Of a DNA stretch of 64,000 nt, positions 63,194 through 64,000 are shown in pieces; positions within the stretch are counted from its first letter, which is position 1, and each line of letters starts with the position of its first letter. This DNA comes from Flavobacterium cheongpyeongense. GTDB lineage: Bacteria > Bacteroidota > Bacteroidia > Flavobacteriales > Flavobacteriaceae. The stretch spans positions 62,001 through 126,000 of the forward strand of contig NZ_QJHK01000007.1 of NCBI RefSeq assembly GCF_003202435.1, in the 5' to 3' direction. A program made the translations under genes and the position numbers. Under the pieces are notes generated by a model, which saw nothing but the letters and a program-made list of their open reading frames with translations, was not told where the DNA came from and did no database searches.

Positions 63194-64000
63194 ATGAATA
63201 AATTATCCTCAAAATACGGCAGGTATTCACTGCTGTTTCATTTCATTATCTGGTTTTTAATGCTTTCTCAGTTGCTGAGAATTTCCTTTTTCATATGGCA
63301 ATATGATGAAGTTTCGTGGAATTTGATTGCTCTTTTAAGAACATTCCTGACAGGTTTGTTTTTTGATTTTGGCACTGTTACTTTCATTTCACTCTGCAGC
63401 ATATTTTATTATAGCCTAATGCCTAATAAATGGATTGGCTCTATTTTAGATAAAGTCCTTGTTTATTTTTTTACCTCATTAACGGTATTTATTCTTGTCT
63501 TTACTTTTTTTGCCGAATTGACATTTTGGGACGAATTTAAAACCAGATTTAATTTTATAGCCGTTGATTATCTTATCTATACACATGAAGTTGTAGCCAA
63601 TATCAAACAGTCTTATCCGCTTCCTTTGCTAATTGGCGGCGTTTTATTGTTAAGTGCCGCATTTTTGTTTCTTTTTCATCAACGAAAAGCCTTTACAACG
63701 ACTTTTACTTCAAAAGCAACTTTAAAAACCAGACTTTCGGTTTTGTCTTCAGCTATAATTGTCGCTCTGTTTTTTAGCTTCTTTATTACCAATAATCAGG
63801 CGGAATGGTCTTCCAACCGCTATAATTCTGAAATTTCAAAATCAGGAATTTATTCCTTTTTTGCTGCTTTTAGGAATAACCAGATGAAATATGTGGACTT
63901 CTATACTTCAATCGATAATGACAAAGCTTTTGGTATTATAAGAAAAAAACTGGCAGCTGATAATGCGGTTTATGCCAAAAATGATTATTCTATTCACAGA
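63194..64000 (+). CDS. LTA-synthase-like membrane enzyme (5' part, runs off the right edge)
   Basis: The window ends inside this gene; 269 codons are visible. They encode five or so hydrophobic helices in the pattern of the LTA synthase / phosphoglycerol transferase family (ending in FFSFFITNNQAEW near residue 200), followed by the periplasmic linker. The sulfatase-like catalytic domain would lie beyond 64000. It continues the envelope-lipid theme of the PAP2 and sensor genes. Confidence 0.7.
   Translation, partial: MNKLSSKYGRYSLLFHFIIWFLMLSQLLRISFFIWQYDEVSWNLIALLRTFLTGLFFDFGTVTFISLCSIFYYSLMPNKWIGSILDKVLVYFFTSLTVFILVFTFFAELTFWDEFKTRFNFIAVDYLIYTHEVVANIKQSYPLPLLIGGVLLLSAAFLFLFHQRKAFTTTFTSKATLKTRLSVLSSAIIVALFFSFFITNNQAEWSSNRYNSEISKSGIYSFFAAFRNNQMKYVDFYTSIDNDKAFGIIRKKLAADNAVYAKNDYSIHR

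Noticed and set aside
1..64000. CRISPR array or Cas genes
   Set aside because: No regularly spaced repeats of 24-48 nt and no Cas-like proteins were found.

Overview
The window reads as a Bacteroidota genome, most likely Flavobacterium or a close relative. The evidence is a complete Bacteroidetes-type tra operon, TAnnTTTG promoter elements, TonB receptors, DUF3347, DUF6660 and DUF2911 proteins, and AT-rich intergenic DNA. Positions 1 to about 57.7 kb look like the interior and right end of an integrative conjugative element (ICE) carrying metal-resistance cargo. From about 57.85 kb onward the genes look like ordinary chromosome.

Layout. 0-0.8 kb: relaxase MobB (5' part) and MobA on the minus strand. 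0.86-1.42 kb: a structured non-coding stretch that is a good oriT and control-region candidate. 1.45-12.96 kb: tra operon on the plus strand (traA, B, D, E, F, G, I, J, K, one unknown gene, L, M, N, O, Q) ending in a strong terminator; no traP primase gene is present. 13.1-17.5 kb: first cargo block, with a PD-(D/E)XK-like protein, an IS110-family transposase and a SulP transporter. 17.9-23.2 kb, minus strand: SSB, DUF932 protein and a PRTRC cassette containing E1-like ThiF, an E2-like protein B, a ubiquitin-like protein C, protein E and one unrecognised 394-residue protein. 23.4-23.9 kb: repeats, a strong promoter and a short gene remnant that marks the edge of inserted cargo.

24.1-33.4 kb, minus strand: a copper operon (Cys-rich exported protein, HMA-DUF3347, DUF3347, haem-binding protein, CopA P-type ATPase, DUF305, DUF2911, and a multicopper oxidase with a CopB-like C-terminal barrel). 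33.5-36.4 kb: a lipoprotein, a HEPN-type protein that may be a defence gene, and two small DNA-binding-type proteins. 36.7-45.4 kb: a Cys-rich copper-storage protein, a Zn/Cd-type P-type ATPase, an RND adaptor, an RND pump fused to its outer-membrane channel, a DUF6660 protein and a 57-residue membrane protein. 45.6-51.5 kb, plus strand: di-haem cytochrome, Rieske protein, porin, another DUF6660 protein and a TonB receptor. 52.4-55.4 kb, minus strand: an operon of a secreted rhodanese-like protein, an ArsR-rhodanese regulator and a cysteine desulfurase-methyltransferase fusion, with a perfect 12-bp inverted repeat over its promoter. 55.7-57.05 kb: tyrosine recombinase, flanked by repeated TCGTGGCA boxes and tRNA-3'-end-like scars.

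57.87-64.0 kb: PAP2 phosphatase, an OmpR-type response regulator with its histidine kinase, a TonB-dependent outer-membrane protein with a hairpin against its start codon, and the 5' part of an LTA-synthase-like membrane enzyme. Together these suggest envelope-lipid remodelling.

The most interesting items are the desulfurase-methyltransferase / ArsR-rhodanese operon, the E1-E2-ubiquitin-like PRTRC cassette, the pump-channel fusion with an internal signal peptide, and the att-like scars around the integrase. All names rest on motif and context reading; no database search was run.
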